From Candidatus Peribacteria bacterium (GTDB taxonomy: Bacteria > Patescibacteriota > Gracilibacteria > Peribacterales > Peribacteraceae), in assembly GCA_018652265.1 (NCBI GenBank), contig JABICL010000002.1, positions 22,326 through 86,325 on the forward strand: DNA of 64,000 nucleotides. Reading direction: 5' to 3'. The notes below the pieces were generated by a model that saw only the letters and a list, made by a program, of their open reading frames with translations, did not search any database and was not told the DNA's origin. The position numbers and the translations under genes were made by a program. Numbering within the stretch: position 1 is the stretch's first letter; each line of letters opens with the position of its first letter. Shown piece by piece: positions 17,471 through 27,749 of this stretch.

Positions 17471-20400
17471 TTACTCGGAGAACCTATCCTGATTTTCGAT
17501 GAACCAACTCTGAATACTTACAGCATCATCTTGACTCAAATATCCTTTACCTGCTGATTCTTTACGCAATTTGCCCAAAAGCTGTTGCAAGAATTCCCTC
17601 TTCTTATCAGAGGATTTGTACATATTCTTAATATTTTGCAATAAGTGCATTCTCCATGACCTTCCGGAAGTAACCTCTGAAGGGAACAAGGAAACAACAC
17701 GAGCAAGAGACTTATCACTAGGCGTTGTTAAAATATGCTCAAGAAGATCTGCATTTTCATTTTTATCTGCATCTAGTTCACTCGCATCATAGATGCTAAA
17801 TTCTATTTCTTCTCCCGAATTTTTACGAGCCATAAATCTGTGTGTACTTTCCGGTGATGTCCTTACTACAGTTCCACTGACTCCATCCAAATTACTAGGA
17901 TCTTTTCTTGTGTGTTCACGGAAAAAATGAATAGGCAGCGTGTGAGACACGTCCCTTACAATCCATCCTTCGTGCTGCATAACAGGATCATATCCATTAA
18001 TTCGTACAAATGAATCTGGATTTTTCTCCATTGCGGATATTTCATCGCTCACAGGAGTAAGCTTTTCATCTTCGTCTGAATGCCTACGGCTTTCCACGCT
18101 TGCATTAGCAATTTCTCCCAATTCATCTTCTCTGGAATGCATATCTTCTATTGCCTGTTTTGTCATAGACTCATGTAATTCACCTGGAGACTCTGCAAGA
18201 AATATGCTTTCTATTTTCTGCATATAGTCATTGTATTTTTCTATGGTTATAGATCTATTCTCTATCTCTTCCAATAGTAAACTACTCGCTTGCTCTAGCG
18301 CTCCTTGTCTTAATTTTTGTATATCCTCTACGTGCGGTATTTTGTTTCTTGCATGAACAAAATCCACATAAATTTTCATTTGCAGACTACTTGCTGCTGC
18401 AGCTCTTCTGTCATTTGCCATATCTATATCACTTAGATGTTTTAATGGCTCATACTCATATTTGTATTGCCCCATTATTTCTCTTGTTTTCTCGGGATTC
18501 GATCTAATATCTAATTCTGTTAAATCAATATTTCGATCTGAACCATCCAGTGCATTATATTCGATAACAGCAGGAACACCTTTCTTTTCATACTCTTTTC
18601 TCATGCTCATTAGTTCGGCATATGTATCAGCAGAAACTAACATTTTATTGTATGTAGAATCAAAATCTCCATGCGTGACCTTTTCCACAAACACCACTTT
18701 GTCACTAGTCATCTCACTTATTCTTGCCTCATATTGATTTTCAGATTCATCATTTCGCTTTGGAAAAGATGCGAGTGTAGTTTGTTTGAAATATCCACGG
18801 AACATTTCTTCTCTAAGACCAGCGTTGTGATCTTCTATTCTATCAATTCTCTCATCAGTTTTTCCCTGACTTTCAAACCATCCAATAACTCTTGGCGTAC
18901 CAAATCCTGCACTTCTTCCTCTGGAATCCATCTCGCCTATTGTTTCTTCTATTTCTTTTAGTGTTCGCGCTCCAGGTACCTTACTCCAATCAGACGCATC
19001 CTTTGACCACTCTGCAAGTTCAGTACGAACATCGTAAGCATAATTACCGGCATATCCTATAGTAGAAGCAATCGCGATTGGACCAAGTATAGATCCAGCC
19101 AGAGTAGAAAAAGCAGCAGATGGAGTGAGGCCAAATACAGCAGCATCCGCTATCAAAGTCTGCGCAAGGGCATTATGTCTTTGCTCGAGCTGGATTTTTA
19201 CCTGAGGATTCGTTTCTTCTTCAATTTCCTTACGGCTATCAACCAGCATATCTGCACTCATAAGTATATAAACAACTCCTCCTACATTCCCCGCACGCCT
19301 CAAGAATTTAGACTGTGCAATTTTCTGCTCTGCAGCAGCTAAACTTTTCGACAATTTCTCTCTAAGAGCAGAATTCTTCACTGCCTGAACTACACCTCTT
19401 ACCTTATTTATACTTCTCATATTTCTTATTTTCCTAAACACACTCACTCTTTCTGCTGGCGGAGGCTTGGCACTTGCTTCTGGGGCAGACTCTACGGCAA
19501 ATGGATCCCCGCCTTTTGCCACATCACTGTAAGTAGCCCCTCTTGTTCTGATTCTATGCTGTTCAGGATAAGGAGCACTTGCCTCATAAGGCGTAGGACG
19601 AGGCGCAGTCTTGGAACGAAAACCTGTAGATTCATCTGCAGCTAACTTTTCAAAAATATTTGAAGCTTTTTCTTCTAGCCAAGTTATAGGCTTGCGAACA
19701 AAACTATATACACGGCCAGCAGTTCTAGTTGGCAATGGATTCAATCTTCCTCCTGGCTTACGAATATGTTCAAATGCTCTTCTTAACTTCTTGTTTCCCT
19801 CTTCCATAAATTCACTTGCAAGATCTGCAATTTCAGTTGCCCCTTTTGATTCAGCACACTCTACAAGCAACTTCCATTTTGGATAACTGTGTGGAGTGGA
19901 TTCGCATGCTTTTAATCTTCTCAGCATATCCACATCTTTACTATTCAACACTTTGTCATGCAATTTTTCATATATTTCAAAAGCCGTTGTCATATCTGTA
20001 TGATTAGGAGCGCCTAATAATCTGTGCAATCCTTGAAATCTTCTAGTGCTAGCTATGTTTGCATTTGTTTTTAAAGATGTAACTATTTGATTCACCTCTG
20101 GAGTTCTAAATTTATGTATAACACGAGCTATCTCTGCACCAAGTACGGATCCTGCCAACCATGACTTCGGAAAATTTACCATACTAGCAACTGAACCTCC
20201 AAGTCCTGCATAAATACTTCCCATCAATGCTCTTGCCCCCTTTTTAAAGGTAAAAGAAAACATTTTATGAACCAAATCCTTAGATCCTTGCAATGATTTT
20301 GATATTTTTTGTCTTTCTTCTTCTGTTTCGGCCCACTGACTTTCTAATTCATCAAAAGATTCACTACTAAATTTAGCAGCAGCAAGCTGCATTGCCTTCT

Positions 20401-22150
20401 GCGTATAATAGTATGGTGCATACCACTTTTTGGACTCTTCTTTGTGAAGATATTTCAAAACCTCAGCCTGCATAAGAATAGGGCCAGCAGGATTACCATT
20501 CATAATAAATCTGTGATACATAAACAAGCTAACAGCATTGCTAAATGGCATCCTATTTAGCAAGATACTTCTCACATGATCAGAATCTGAATGCCCATTT
20601 TCTCTTTCTCCCACAAAAACACCATGGAAAAGCGGGAGCATAAATTCATGCACCCTACTATCTTCGGATCTGATGTGATTAGTAACTTCACGCAAAACAA
20701 TTAGCAAAATTTTTCTTTCTGGATCATTCTCTTTGCCTACTGCATTATTTATCCAATCACTAAACTCCACAAGAGAAATATCTCCCTTCTCTGCAGAGAG
20801 CTTTATGGTTTCAGAAAATATTTTTGCTTTGTTTATTTTTTCCCATCCATCAGGCAATTGTCCTCCCTTGTATAATTCTTCAACAGCTTCTTCATATTCT
20901 CGACTTATTGCAGGATCTTTTGCAACATATTCCATCAAATCAAAGCTCATAATCTTCTTTAGATCCAATCCACTACTACCAATATGGTCATTTAGCATTC
21001 CAATAGAGATATATCCTTTCAACATTATTTCTAAAAATTCCTTCAAATTCGTATCCTTCAAATCTTCATCTGTCATTTCACATCTATCTCTCTGCTCTTT
21101 ACAAAAACTATGCATAAATACTTTTGCGCGAGTTCTCATTTTTTCATCTGTACCTTCTCCACTAGGCATTTGTATATGTCCCTGCACTATATCTAGTATT
21201 TTTACTTCTCTATTTCTATCCAATAAATCCTGTAATTGCTCCAACTGAATTCCAGAATTATCATTAAAAGCAAGTATCCCTCTAGCAAAATGTCCATATA
21301 CAACATTCTTACTTAATTCAATTGCATCCTCTTTTCTGCTTGGTGAATCTTCTACATTTGTGTCTCTCTCTTCATCATCTGCCTTCTCGCTTCTTTTTTC
21401 TTCCATTTCTTTACCACTAAGAACTATCTCGAGTTTGGCAATTCTAGCTTTTGCCTTAGCAAGTTCTTCGCCACTCAAAGAACTAATTTTTGACTGCAAT
21501 TTGGCTAATTCCTGTTTCAATTTCCACTTTTGCAAAGCAGTTATACCAACATATGACAAAGCGGCAGCTGCAGATATCCCCACAGTCCATTTAACACCAG
21601 TCCACAAACGACCAAGAATACTTTTTGTTTTTTTGATTCCATCACCTGCTTTTTTCTTACCAAACTTCCACGCAACTATGCCAAATACTAATGCTGCTGC
21701 TGCAACTCCAGATCCAGCTATTGCTACAACTCTTTTTTTCTCTTGATCAGAAAGCTTATCCCACCAGCCTAGCTTTTTTTCTGTCTTATTTACCAAGGAT
21801 GCTTCAACTGAAGATTTAAATTCCTTTAATCTTTTATGTGTTTCTTGAGATAAAAATTCTCGTTGCCATGCTTCCTTAAATACATCTGGTGCTACTAACC
21901 CCTCCTCTATTCTTTTACTAAGCTCCTCTAGCTCCTTTTCTTTCAGAAGTTTTACTTCTTCTGAAAGAAACATGCGAATTTCGCTATCGTCCTTTTTGTG
22001 GACCTCAGAATCACGAAACTCATCCAGAAATTTATCTACAGCTTCGATAGTCTTTTCTGAGCTTCTTGGTTCAGCTTCTAATTTATTTTGATATGCACAT
22101 CTATATTCTTTGTATGTGAGGCCTTGCCAATCATTTCTTTCTAAGAACAT
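17471..22150 (-). CDS. Very large (1559 aa) hypothetical protein with several hydrophobic segments and charged helical regions
   Basis: Uninterrupted ORF; TM-like segments near residues 145-205 and later (GARALMGSIYAGLGG, TLAGSILGPIAIASTIGYAG). Confidence 0.85.
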   Translation of the reverse strand: MFLERNDWQGLTYKEYRCAYQNKLEAEPRSSEKTIEAVDKFLDEFRDSEVHKKDDSEIRMFLSEEVKLLKEKELEELSKRIEEGLVAPDVFKEAWQREFLSQETHKRLKEFKSSVEASLVNKTEKKLGWWDKLSDQEKKRVVAIAGSGVAAAALVFGIVAWKFGKKKAGDGIKKTKSILGRLWTGVKWTVGISAAAALSYVGITALQKWKLKQELAKLQSKISSLSGEELAKAKARIAKLEIVLSGKEMEEKRSEKADDEERDTNVEDSPSRKEDAIELSKNVVYGHFARGILAFNDNSGIQLEQLQDLLDRNREVKILDIVQGHIQMPSGEGTDEKMRTRAKVFMHSFCKEQRDRCEMTDEDLKDTNLKEFLEIMLKGYISIGMLNDHIGSSGLDLKKIMSFDLMEYVAKDPAISREYEEAVEELYKGGQLPDGWEKINKAKIFSETIKLSAEKGDISLVEFSDWINNAVGKENDPERKILLIVLREVTNHIRSEDSRVHEFMLPLFHGVFVGERENGHSDSDHVRSILLNRMPFSNAVSLFMYHRFIMNGNPAGPILMQAEVLKYLHKEESKKWYAPYYYTQKAMQLAAAKFSSESFDELESQWAETEEERQKISKSLQGSKDLVHKMFSFTFKKGARALMGSIYAGLGGSVASMVNFPKSWLAGSVLGAEIARVIHKFRTPEVNQIVTSLKTNANIASTRRFQGLHRLLGAPNHTDMTTAFEIYEKLHDKVLNSKDVDMLRRLKACESTPHSYPKWKLLVECAESKGATEIADLASEFMEEGNKKLRRAFEHIRKPGGRLNPLPTRTAGRVYSFVRKPITWLEEKASNIFEKLAADESTGFRSKTAPRPTPYEASAPYPEQHRIRTRGATYSDVAKGGDPFAVESAPEASAKPPPAERVSVFRKIRNMRSINKVRGVVQAVKNSALREKLSKSLAAAEQKIAQSKFLRRAGNVGGVVYILMSADMLVDSRKEIEEETNPQVKIQLEQRHNALAQTLIADAAVFGLTPSAAFSTLAGSILGPIAIASTIGYAGNYAYDVRTELAEWSKDASDWSKVPGARTLKEIEETIGEMDSRGRSAGFGTPRVIGWFESQGKTDERIDRIEDHNAGLREEMFRGYFKQTTLASFPKRNDESENQYEARISEMTSDKVVFVEKVTHGDFDSTYNKMLVSADTYAELMSMRKEYEKKGVPAVIEYNALDGSDRNIDLTELDIRSNPEKTREIMGQYKYEYEPLKHLSDIDMANDRRAAAASSLQMKIYVDFVHARNKIPHVEDIQKLRQGALEQASSLLLEEIENRSITIEKYNDYMQKIESIFLAESPGELHESMTKQAIEDMHSREDELGEIANASVESRRHSDEDEKLTPVSDEISAMEKNPDSFVRINGYDPVMQHEGWIVRDVSHTLPIHFFREHTRKDPSNLDGVSGTVVRTSPESTHRFMARKNSGEEIEFSIYDASELDADKNENADLLEHILTTPSDKSLARVVSLFPSEVTSGRSWRMHLLQNIKNMYKSSDKKREFLQQLLGKLRKESAGKGYLSQDDAVSIQSWFIENQDRFSE

Positions 22151-22153
22151 GTT

Positions 22154-22651
22154 TTAAACTGCAGCAAATGAATGAGATGGACTACGTCCGGCATTACGAT
22201 TTCTTAAATTACTATCTATAGCTGAGCGCACTCCACCAATAACTGCAGCAACTCCATTAATAGGCAACATTCCTAGAGCTCTACCAATAAGAATAATAGT
22301 CTCATTAGCAAATTTGAGAATTGGCTCGCCTGCAGTTTTTACTACTCTCTGCGGAACATTTAGAGCCCACGTCATTGCACCATGAAACTTACCTCTTTCA
22401 GCTTCTATTAGTTTTCCAGAGATAACACTCTCAGTAAATATGCGCAAATCTTCCTGATCACCATCAGAGAGACTGCCATAAAATTCTTCCAGTTTTCTTT
22501 TTACTTCAACAATATCTTCTTTATTCATTCCTCCTTTTTGCACCCTTCTAACAACATCGTCCAGCTCACGAGTGATGTTCAAATATAACTTAACATGTTG
22601 TGGCATTTCATTGTTTCCTTCTGCGCCATTTGATTGTGTATTTGATAACAT
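22154..22651 (-). CDS. Hypothetical protein, same operon
   Basis: 165-aa ORF, 3-nt gap to the large ORF. Confidence 0.75.
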   Translation of the reverse strand: MLSNTQSNGAEGNNEMPQHVKLYLNITRELDDVVRRVQKGGMNKEDIVEVKRKLEEFYGSLSDGDQEDLRIFTESVISGKLIEAERGKFHGAMTWALNVPQRVVKTAGEPILKFANETIILIGRALGMLPINGVAAVIGGVRSAIDSNLRNRNAGRSPSHSFAAV

Positions 22652-23578
22652 TTATTTGCCAAAGAAAGAAAATATGTCTGGCATTTTGAAACTCGACTTT
22701 TTATTTTTATTAAAAGATCCCTTATCTTTTTTTTGTGGAAGACGTTTTTCAAAAATACCAGTTAGAGTTGTCACATTGTCTTTACCAGTATCAATATGTT
22801 TTTTGTAATCATTTAAATATGTTTCCCGAACAAATTTCTCTAATGTAAAAGATTTGTTTATCAATTTTACTTCCTCCGGAGATTTGTCTTTTATTTCTAC
22901 GCCTCTCGCCCCTATGAATTCCAAATAAACTTTATCATAAGCATCTTTATCCTTTTCTGATTCCTCCACTAAATATAAAGGAATCTTTTTTTTCTCAAAA
23001 AATCCACCTACAGCTTCTCTAAGCTCAGCAACACTGAACCATTCTTTGTGTAAGTCTTCTAACTTACTTATTTGCTCTCTATCTTTAGGCTTGAACCATT
23101 TGAGCAAAGAAATATATGAATTGAGAATCATTCCCGCTAATGCGCTTTTCTTTACGCCCTCTATAATTTTCATTATTGGGTTTGTGCTTTCCTTCTCTTC
23201 AGATTCTGAAGGCAACTCTACTTCTTTCTTCCAATCATCCGTACTATCTACTTGTTGTATCTCATTCAAAATTGTACCAAGGTCCTCTATATCTGTTTTG
23301 TGCTCTTCTTGTTCTGCAACCGATTCCAAAGTTTGTTTTCCTCTTTCCAAAATCTCAGAAGCTCTTTTCTTTTGATCAGGAGTAAGAGTATCTATATTTT
23401 TAACAAGCTCTTCTTTCTTTTCACGAATCTCTTCCATTGCACTTTTTCTATCATCCAAAAAATCGGAAGTCAGATCATTGGTTGCTTCATCCAAATCAGA
23501 TATATGACCTTCAATAGATCCATCTAAAAATATCAATCTTTTTTCTCTCTCAAAGTGAGAATTTTCTGGATAAAACAT
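22652..23578 (-). CDS. Hypothetical protein, same operon
   Basis: 308-aa charged/helical ORF directly abutting the next gene. Confidence 0.78.
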   Translation of the reverse strand: MFYPENSHFEREKRLIFLDGSIEGHISDLDEATNDLTSDFLDDRKSAMEEIREKKEELVKNIDTLTPDQKKRASEILERGKQTLESVAEQEEHKTDIEDLGTILNEIQQVDSTDDWKKEVELPSESEEKESTNPIMKIIEGVKKSALAGMILNSYISLLKWFKPKDREQISKLEDLHKEWFSVAELREAVGGFFEKKKIPLYLVEESEKDKDAYDKVYLEFIGARGVEIKDKSPEEVKLINKSFTLEKFVRETYLNDYKKHIDTGKDNVTTLTGIFEKRLPQKKDKGSFNKNKKSSFKMPDIFSFFGK

Positions 23579-23607
23579 GATATTTTTTTGTATTTATATT
23601 TATCTTT

Positions 23608-23640
23608 ATTATACAACAATTCCGCCTTTTTTGGAACCCT
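23608..23640 (-). promoter_or_regulatory. Promoter-like element, copy 1
   Basis: Minus strand AGGGTTCCAAAAAAGGCGGAATTGTTGTATAAT: TTCCAA-N17-TATAAT. Confidence 0.65.
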
Positions 23641-23714
23641 CAATTTTATTTAAATCTTGGCTTAGCATAGCCAAAAATAGCCATTACAAAGTAATAAACT
23701 GCCGATGATCCTTA

Positions 23715-24335
23715 TCATCCTTTCTTCCTATTCCACGTCATGTTCCGCACAACTCCCAAAGGAACTGAAACAGGGGAAATAACACCACGTACCATAGTTC
23801 CCAATGTGCCTGGCTTTTTGCCATTTTTCTTATGCCAAACAAAGTTGTGAAGCAGGCCAAATGGATATAATGATGCACCAGCAATTGCACCATTAACTAG
23901 TGATGGAGCAGCTAACGCTAGACCTGCAATTCCAGTGTTTGCATACGTCATTGCACCAATGCCCCCTGCAATCGCAACAGAGCCAGCAGCACTTTTCAAG
24001 ACACCACTTGTAACTTCATGTGGCGTGTAATTAACTGAAGAATCTGAATTTGTAATACTAGATTTTTGTATTGGTTCAGAATTATCACTCTGATTAGAAA
24101 TATTACTATCTGATTTTGTTTCATTATCTCTATCGGGAACATCATAAATAGTATCAGTATATGTTGGTTCTTGCACCATTTCTGCACCTACAATATTTGT
24201 TACTTGCTCATTTGTATTTGCAACATTATCTTGAACATTAGAAACGTCTACCTCAGAAACTAATAGCTCAGTATCTTCAACAGAGCCAAGCTGTTTTTCT
24301 ATGTTTGTGTTTTCCATACGTATATTATACAACAT
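23715..24335 (-). CDS. Hypothetical protein with C-terminal hydrophobic segments
   Basis: 206-aa ORF; Asn/Asp/Ser-rich N-terminus then AAGSVAIAGGIGAMTYANTGIAGLALAAP. Second Met at 24320 is an alternative start. Confidence 0.7.
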   Translation of the reverse strand: MLYNIRMENTNIEKQLGSVEDTELLVSEVDVSNVQDNVANTNEQVTNIVGAEMVQEPTYTDTIYDVPDRDNETKSDSNISNQSDNSEPIQKSSITNSDSSVNYTPHEVTSGVLKSAAGSVAIAGGIGAMTYANTGIAGLALAAPSLVNGAIAGASLYPFGLLHNFVWHKKNGKKPGTLGTMVRGVISPVSVPLGVVRNMTWNRKKG

Positions 24336-24357
24336 TTCCGGGTTTTCTGGAACCCCT
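24324..24357 (-). promoter_or_regulatory. Promoter-like element, copy 2
   Basis: Minus strand GGGGTTCCAGAAAACCCGGAAATGTTGTATAAT: TTCCAG-N17-TATAAT. Confidence 0.65.
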
Positions 24358-24820
24358 ATTTGTGGTGATAACTCCCTCCTCTAGATAAGTCTAAAGCTCT
24401 GTATAACCCCTCTAAGAACACAATTCTTACAAGTTCATGAGGTAAGGTAAGAGACCCCAAGCACATACACATATCCGCCCTTTCTTTCACTCTGTCATCA
24501 AACCCATATGCGCCTCCTATTACAAATGTAACTGGCTTACCTATGTCATTTTGATCACTCAAAATTTTTGCAAAATCTTCTGTATTCAGATTTTTTCCAG
24601 TCTCATCTAGAGCTACTACAAATTCATCATCTCGTAATGATTTAAGAAGTCTTTCTGTTTCTTCGCATGATTGTTTACTCGGATCTTTTTCTTTACTAGG
24701 AGAAAGTTCTACTATTTCTAAATCCACAAATCTACTTATTCGTTTTTTGTATTCATCTAAGCCTTCCTGAACCCAAGAGATTTTTATCTTGCCGACTGTT
24801 ATAAGTCTTACTTTTTGCAT
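24356..24820 (-). CDS. rlmH: 23S rRNA (pseudouridine1915-N3)-methyltransferase RlmH
   Basis: VRLITVGKIKISWVQEGLDEYKKRISRF...FVIGGAYGFDDRV...LSLTLPHELVRIVFLEGLYRALDLSRGGSYHHK-type sequence. Start revised to MQKV. Confidence 0.95.
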   Translation of the reverse strand: MQKVRLITVGKIKISWVQEGLDEYKKRISRFVDLEIVELSPSKEKDPSKQSCEETERLLKSLRDDEFVVALDETGKNLNTEDFAKILSDQNDIGKPVTFVIGGAYGFDDRVKERADMCMCLGSLTLPHELVRIVFLEGLYRALDLSRGGSYHHK

Positions 24821-26292
24821 AACGCAGATAAAGAAATTCCAACTAGAATCCAAAGAGTATAAGCCACTGCACTGTCTTCGAAGGCGTGCAAAAAGAGTGC
24901 AGCAATAGAAACTCCGAGAAAGGCAAGAATAATATTATTACAACATATTTTTGATTTCATTAATGGGGCCTGGCCCCTTTTAATTACAAAAACAACTAAT
25001 GCCACAAACATCATAAATCCGACAATTCCAAGCTCATACCCCACTTGTACATACCAATTTTCTGGGAGTACAGGGCATGTACAAGCCCTATCTGAAGGTT
25101 GCACCTGTTCTCCTTCTACAAATAAACAAAGATCATTTCTGTCTGATGCCCAGCTAATATCCGCACCTTTATCAAAATGCATGCATGCATCAGAGAATCT
25201 ATTACTTGCAGGACCTGCTGTTCCAAGTCCATGTCCCAAAGGATTTTTAAACATTTCTATCACACCATCACGAGTACGTTCAAAGTGATGCTTATTTGAA
25301 ATACTACGATCTATAAGTTCTGGTGCAGATAAGTAGATGACTAAAACTGATGCAATTACAAATCCTACAATCGAAGATAGAGTTATTACTTTTGTTCTAC
25401 CTTTAAGTTGAATACATATTGCAATGATTGTGATTACGAATGCAGCGATCCAAGCTGAGCGAGAAAAAGCTAAAACTAAAGCTGCTCCAATTATTGTTAA
25501 TGTAAAAATACTTAGAATCAGAGAAGTGGGCAGTGGGTAGCTTGCCTCGGCGAAACGAAGTGAAGACGGGTGGGTAGTGGGTAGTGCTTCGGATTTTTTG
25601 TTACGAATCGTTTTCAAAAAAATAACTAACGAAATACTCCATGGAATAAGAAGCCAAATCGCCAGTTGATTAGGTCCAGCAAAAGTCGACTGAATCCTCC
25701 TAATACTTGTCCCAGATATCTGTTGAAAGGCGCTTAGAGACGATCCTGGGGCATATATAGAGTGAGCGTCACTGTAGCCAAGAGCAGAAAAAAAGCTCTG
25801 TGGAAGAAAGAAAGAAACTATGCCATACAAAGCAATTACCCCCGAAACAAACATCAAAACTGGAATAATTTTTTTATCTAAAAAATCTTCCTCCCAACTT
25901 ACCTTCCTACACATCAGAAATACAATCAGCGGAAATACTGTGTACTTAAATCCATATGCCCATTGCATATCTGGAACATCTGTCCAGAGTTCTGTAACTA
26001 AGCTCAAAAGAATTATTCCAAGAGCGCACCAAGTAACTTTATCCAAACTAAACTTCCATTTCGCTCCACCTTTTATTATCTGAGCTAATTTCTTTTTCTC
26101 TACAAAGAAAAGTTCAAAAAATATTATAAGCAGAATTACTGTGATCAAAGCTTCTTTCCATAAAGCTAAAAATAGTACTGGCGAATGTCCTGGTCCATAA
26201 ATAAGCTCCGTTCCATACGTTACAAGTAATGCATGAAATGGCAGCAGAGCTACGATTATCAATACTAGTAAATGGCGCAATTTATGTAACAT
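24808..26292 (-). CDS. O-antigen ligase/polymerase family membrane protein
   Basis: Polytopic protein with a large loop and FSRSAWIAAFVI / HGLGTAGPASNR segments typical of Wzy/WaaL-type proteins. Confidence 0.8.
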   Translation of the reverse strand: MLHKLRHLLVLIIVALLPFHALLVTYGTELIYGPGHSPVLFLALWKEALITVILLIIFFELFFVEKKKLAQIIKGGAKWKFSLDKVTWCALGIILLSLVTELWTDVPDMQWAYGFKYTVFPLIVFLMCRKVSWEEDFLDKKIIPVLMFVSGVIALYGIVSFFLPQSFFSALGYSDAHSIYAPGSSLSAFQQISGTSIRRIQSTFAGPNQLAIWLLIPWSISLVIFLKTIRNKKSEALPTTHPSSLRFAEASYPLPTSLILSIFTLTIIGAALVLAFSRSAWIAAFVITIIAICIQLKGRTKVITLSSIVGFVIASVLVIYLSAPELIDRSISNKHHFERTRDGVIEMFKNPLGHGLGTAGPASNRFSDACMHFDKGADISWASDRNDLCLFVEGEQVQPSDRACTCPVLPENWYVQVGYELGIVGFMMFVALVVFVIKRGQAPLMKSKICCNNIILAFLGVSIAALFLHAFEDSAVAYTLWILVGISLSALCKK

Positions 26293-26388
26293 CGAAGGTA
26301 GTATACAAGCTAATTAATAATTAATAATTAACAATGAACAATTAAGGAGTAATTTTTCCATAATTATTCATTATTCATTGAACATTGT

Positions 26389-27708
26389 TCATTTTCCAAG
26401 TCTGTCATCTTCCGACCTAAACACCTCTCCTTTTTCTAGAACTCTTAGAACTGTATCCACGCATCTCTCACTTACGTTTTCACCATAGATATTCTCCACA
26501 TTTTTCATATCTTCATTATTCCAAGCGCCTTCTATCATCTTCACTATGAAGTCAGAATCGGTGGGAGGAGCGATTACATTTGCACCCGCAATTGCTGATT
26601 CACTTCTGTCTGATCCAAAGCGAAGTGTTACACAAGGAACCCCCATTATATTCATCTCCTCCTGCATAGATCCGCTATCTGTAGCGCAAACTGCAGCACG
26701 ACTCATCGCTGCTATTACATCTTTGTACTCAGGCCAAACCTCAGACAAAATAAAGTTATCGTAATTTTTATCTAGCTGTTCAAGCTCTTCTTGTAATCCA
26801 AAATTTTCTAAAGCCCTTTTTGTCTGATGCATGTTTATAAGCAAAACTTTTTTTCCTGATTCAATTATTTTCTTCATCGCATCAAAGATCGCTCGGAATC
26901 TTTTTTCCGAAACACAATTTTCTCTACGGTGAATACAGAATCTTACGAAGTCACCATCTGCAAGTTCTGGATGTCTCTCAAACACTGTTGAATCCTTTGC
27001 ATTTTCCATCGCAGCATGTGTGGCATCTGCTACAGAGTTTCCAACTATAAATATTCTGTCATCCGAGTACCCTTCACTAAGCATAAACTCACGATCAAGC
27101 TCCACAGGTGCTAAATGAATTCCAGTAGCTGCCTCTGCACACCTAGTATTAAATTGTTCAGGATATGGCTCTTGGCTTCCGCGCTCCCAATTATTTCTGT
27201 CCATCAGATATTTTCTCCAGTCTTCAAAGCTTTTACTTGTAAATCCATCTTCATATCTAGGAGTTAGTGTTCTGATTCCTGCTTCTACATGCACAGAGGA
27301 AAACATATGGCAGTAACCTGCATTAGCTGATGCCATCGCAGTAGTTGTATCTCCATGAACATATGGAATTACTGTCTTACCTCTTTCTTTTATCTCCCCT
27401 ATTACATGACCAAGTCTTCCTATTATCTGCGAAACAACCTCATGCATAGCTCCACGAACATTTAGATTAAAGTCTGGCTCTACACCAAACTCTTTTAGCA
27501 TTCCTCCACTTAGATTTTCATCATAGTGCTGACCTGTGTGGCCTAGAACTACAAGTTGTCCTTGTTTTTTTAATTCCAAATACAGCGGAACCTGTTTGAT
27601 GATATCCGGCTTGGTTGCAATCATTATAAGATGAACATGTCGATCTGCATGATCTGCAATCTCTTCATAAAACTTATCTGATTTGTAGGTTATTTCTTTC
27701 ACCACCAA
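26389..27708 (-). CDS. wecB: UDP-N-acetylglucosamine 2-epimerase family
   Basis: QLVVLGHTGQHYDENLSGGMLKEFGVEPDFNLNV...VHGDTTTAMASANAGYCH..SSVHVEAGIRT...TDSGSMQEEMNIMGVPCVTLR. Confidence 0.88.
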   Translation of the reverse strand: MVVKEITYKSDKFYEEIADHADRHVHLIMIATKPDIIKQVPLYLELKKQGQLVVLGHTGQHYDENLSGGMLKEFGVEPDFNLNVRGAMHEVVSQIIGRLGHVIGEIKERGKTVIPYVHGDTTTAMASANAGYCHMFSSVHVEAGIRTLTPRYEDGFTSKSFEDWRKYLMDRNNWERGSQEPYPEQFNTRCAEAATGIHLAPVELDREFMLSEGYSDDRIFIVGNSVADATHAAMENAKDSTVFERHPELADGDFVRFCIHRRENCVSEKRFRAIFDAMKKIIESGKKVLLINMHQTKRALENFGLQEELEQLDKNYDNFILSEVWPEYKDVIAAMSRAAVCATDSGSMQEEMNIMGVPCVTLRFGSDRSESAIAGANVIAPPTDSDFIVKMIEGAWNNEDMKNVENIYGENVSERCVDTVLRVLEKGEVFRSEDDRLGK

Positions 27709-27749
27709 AGATTAAACGAAAAACCTAAAACAAACCATAAAAATTTAAC

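Noticed and set aside
17536-23527. Many 60-170 aa plus-strand ORFs opposite the giant-gene cluster
   Set aside because: Antisense shadows of a long coding strand; amino-acid composition is unlike real proteins.
24955-24990. ggggcctggcccc palindrome in the O-antigen ligase-like gene
   Set aside because: Single short palindrome; no second copy noticed and no break in the protein, so not pursued.
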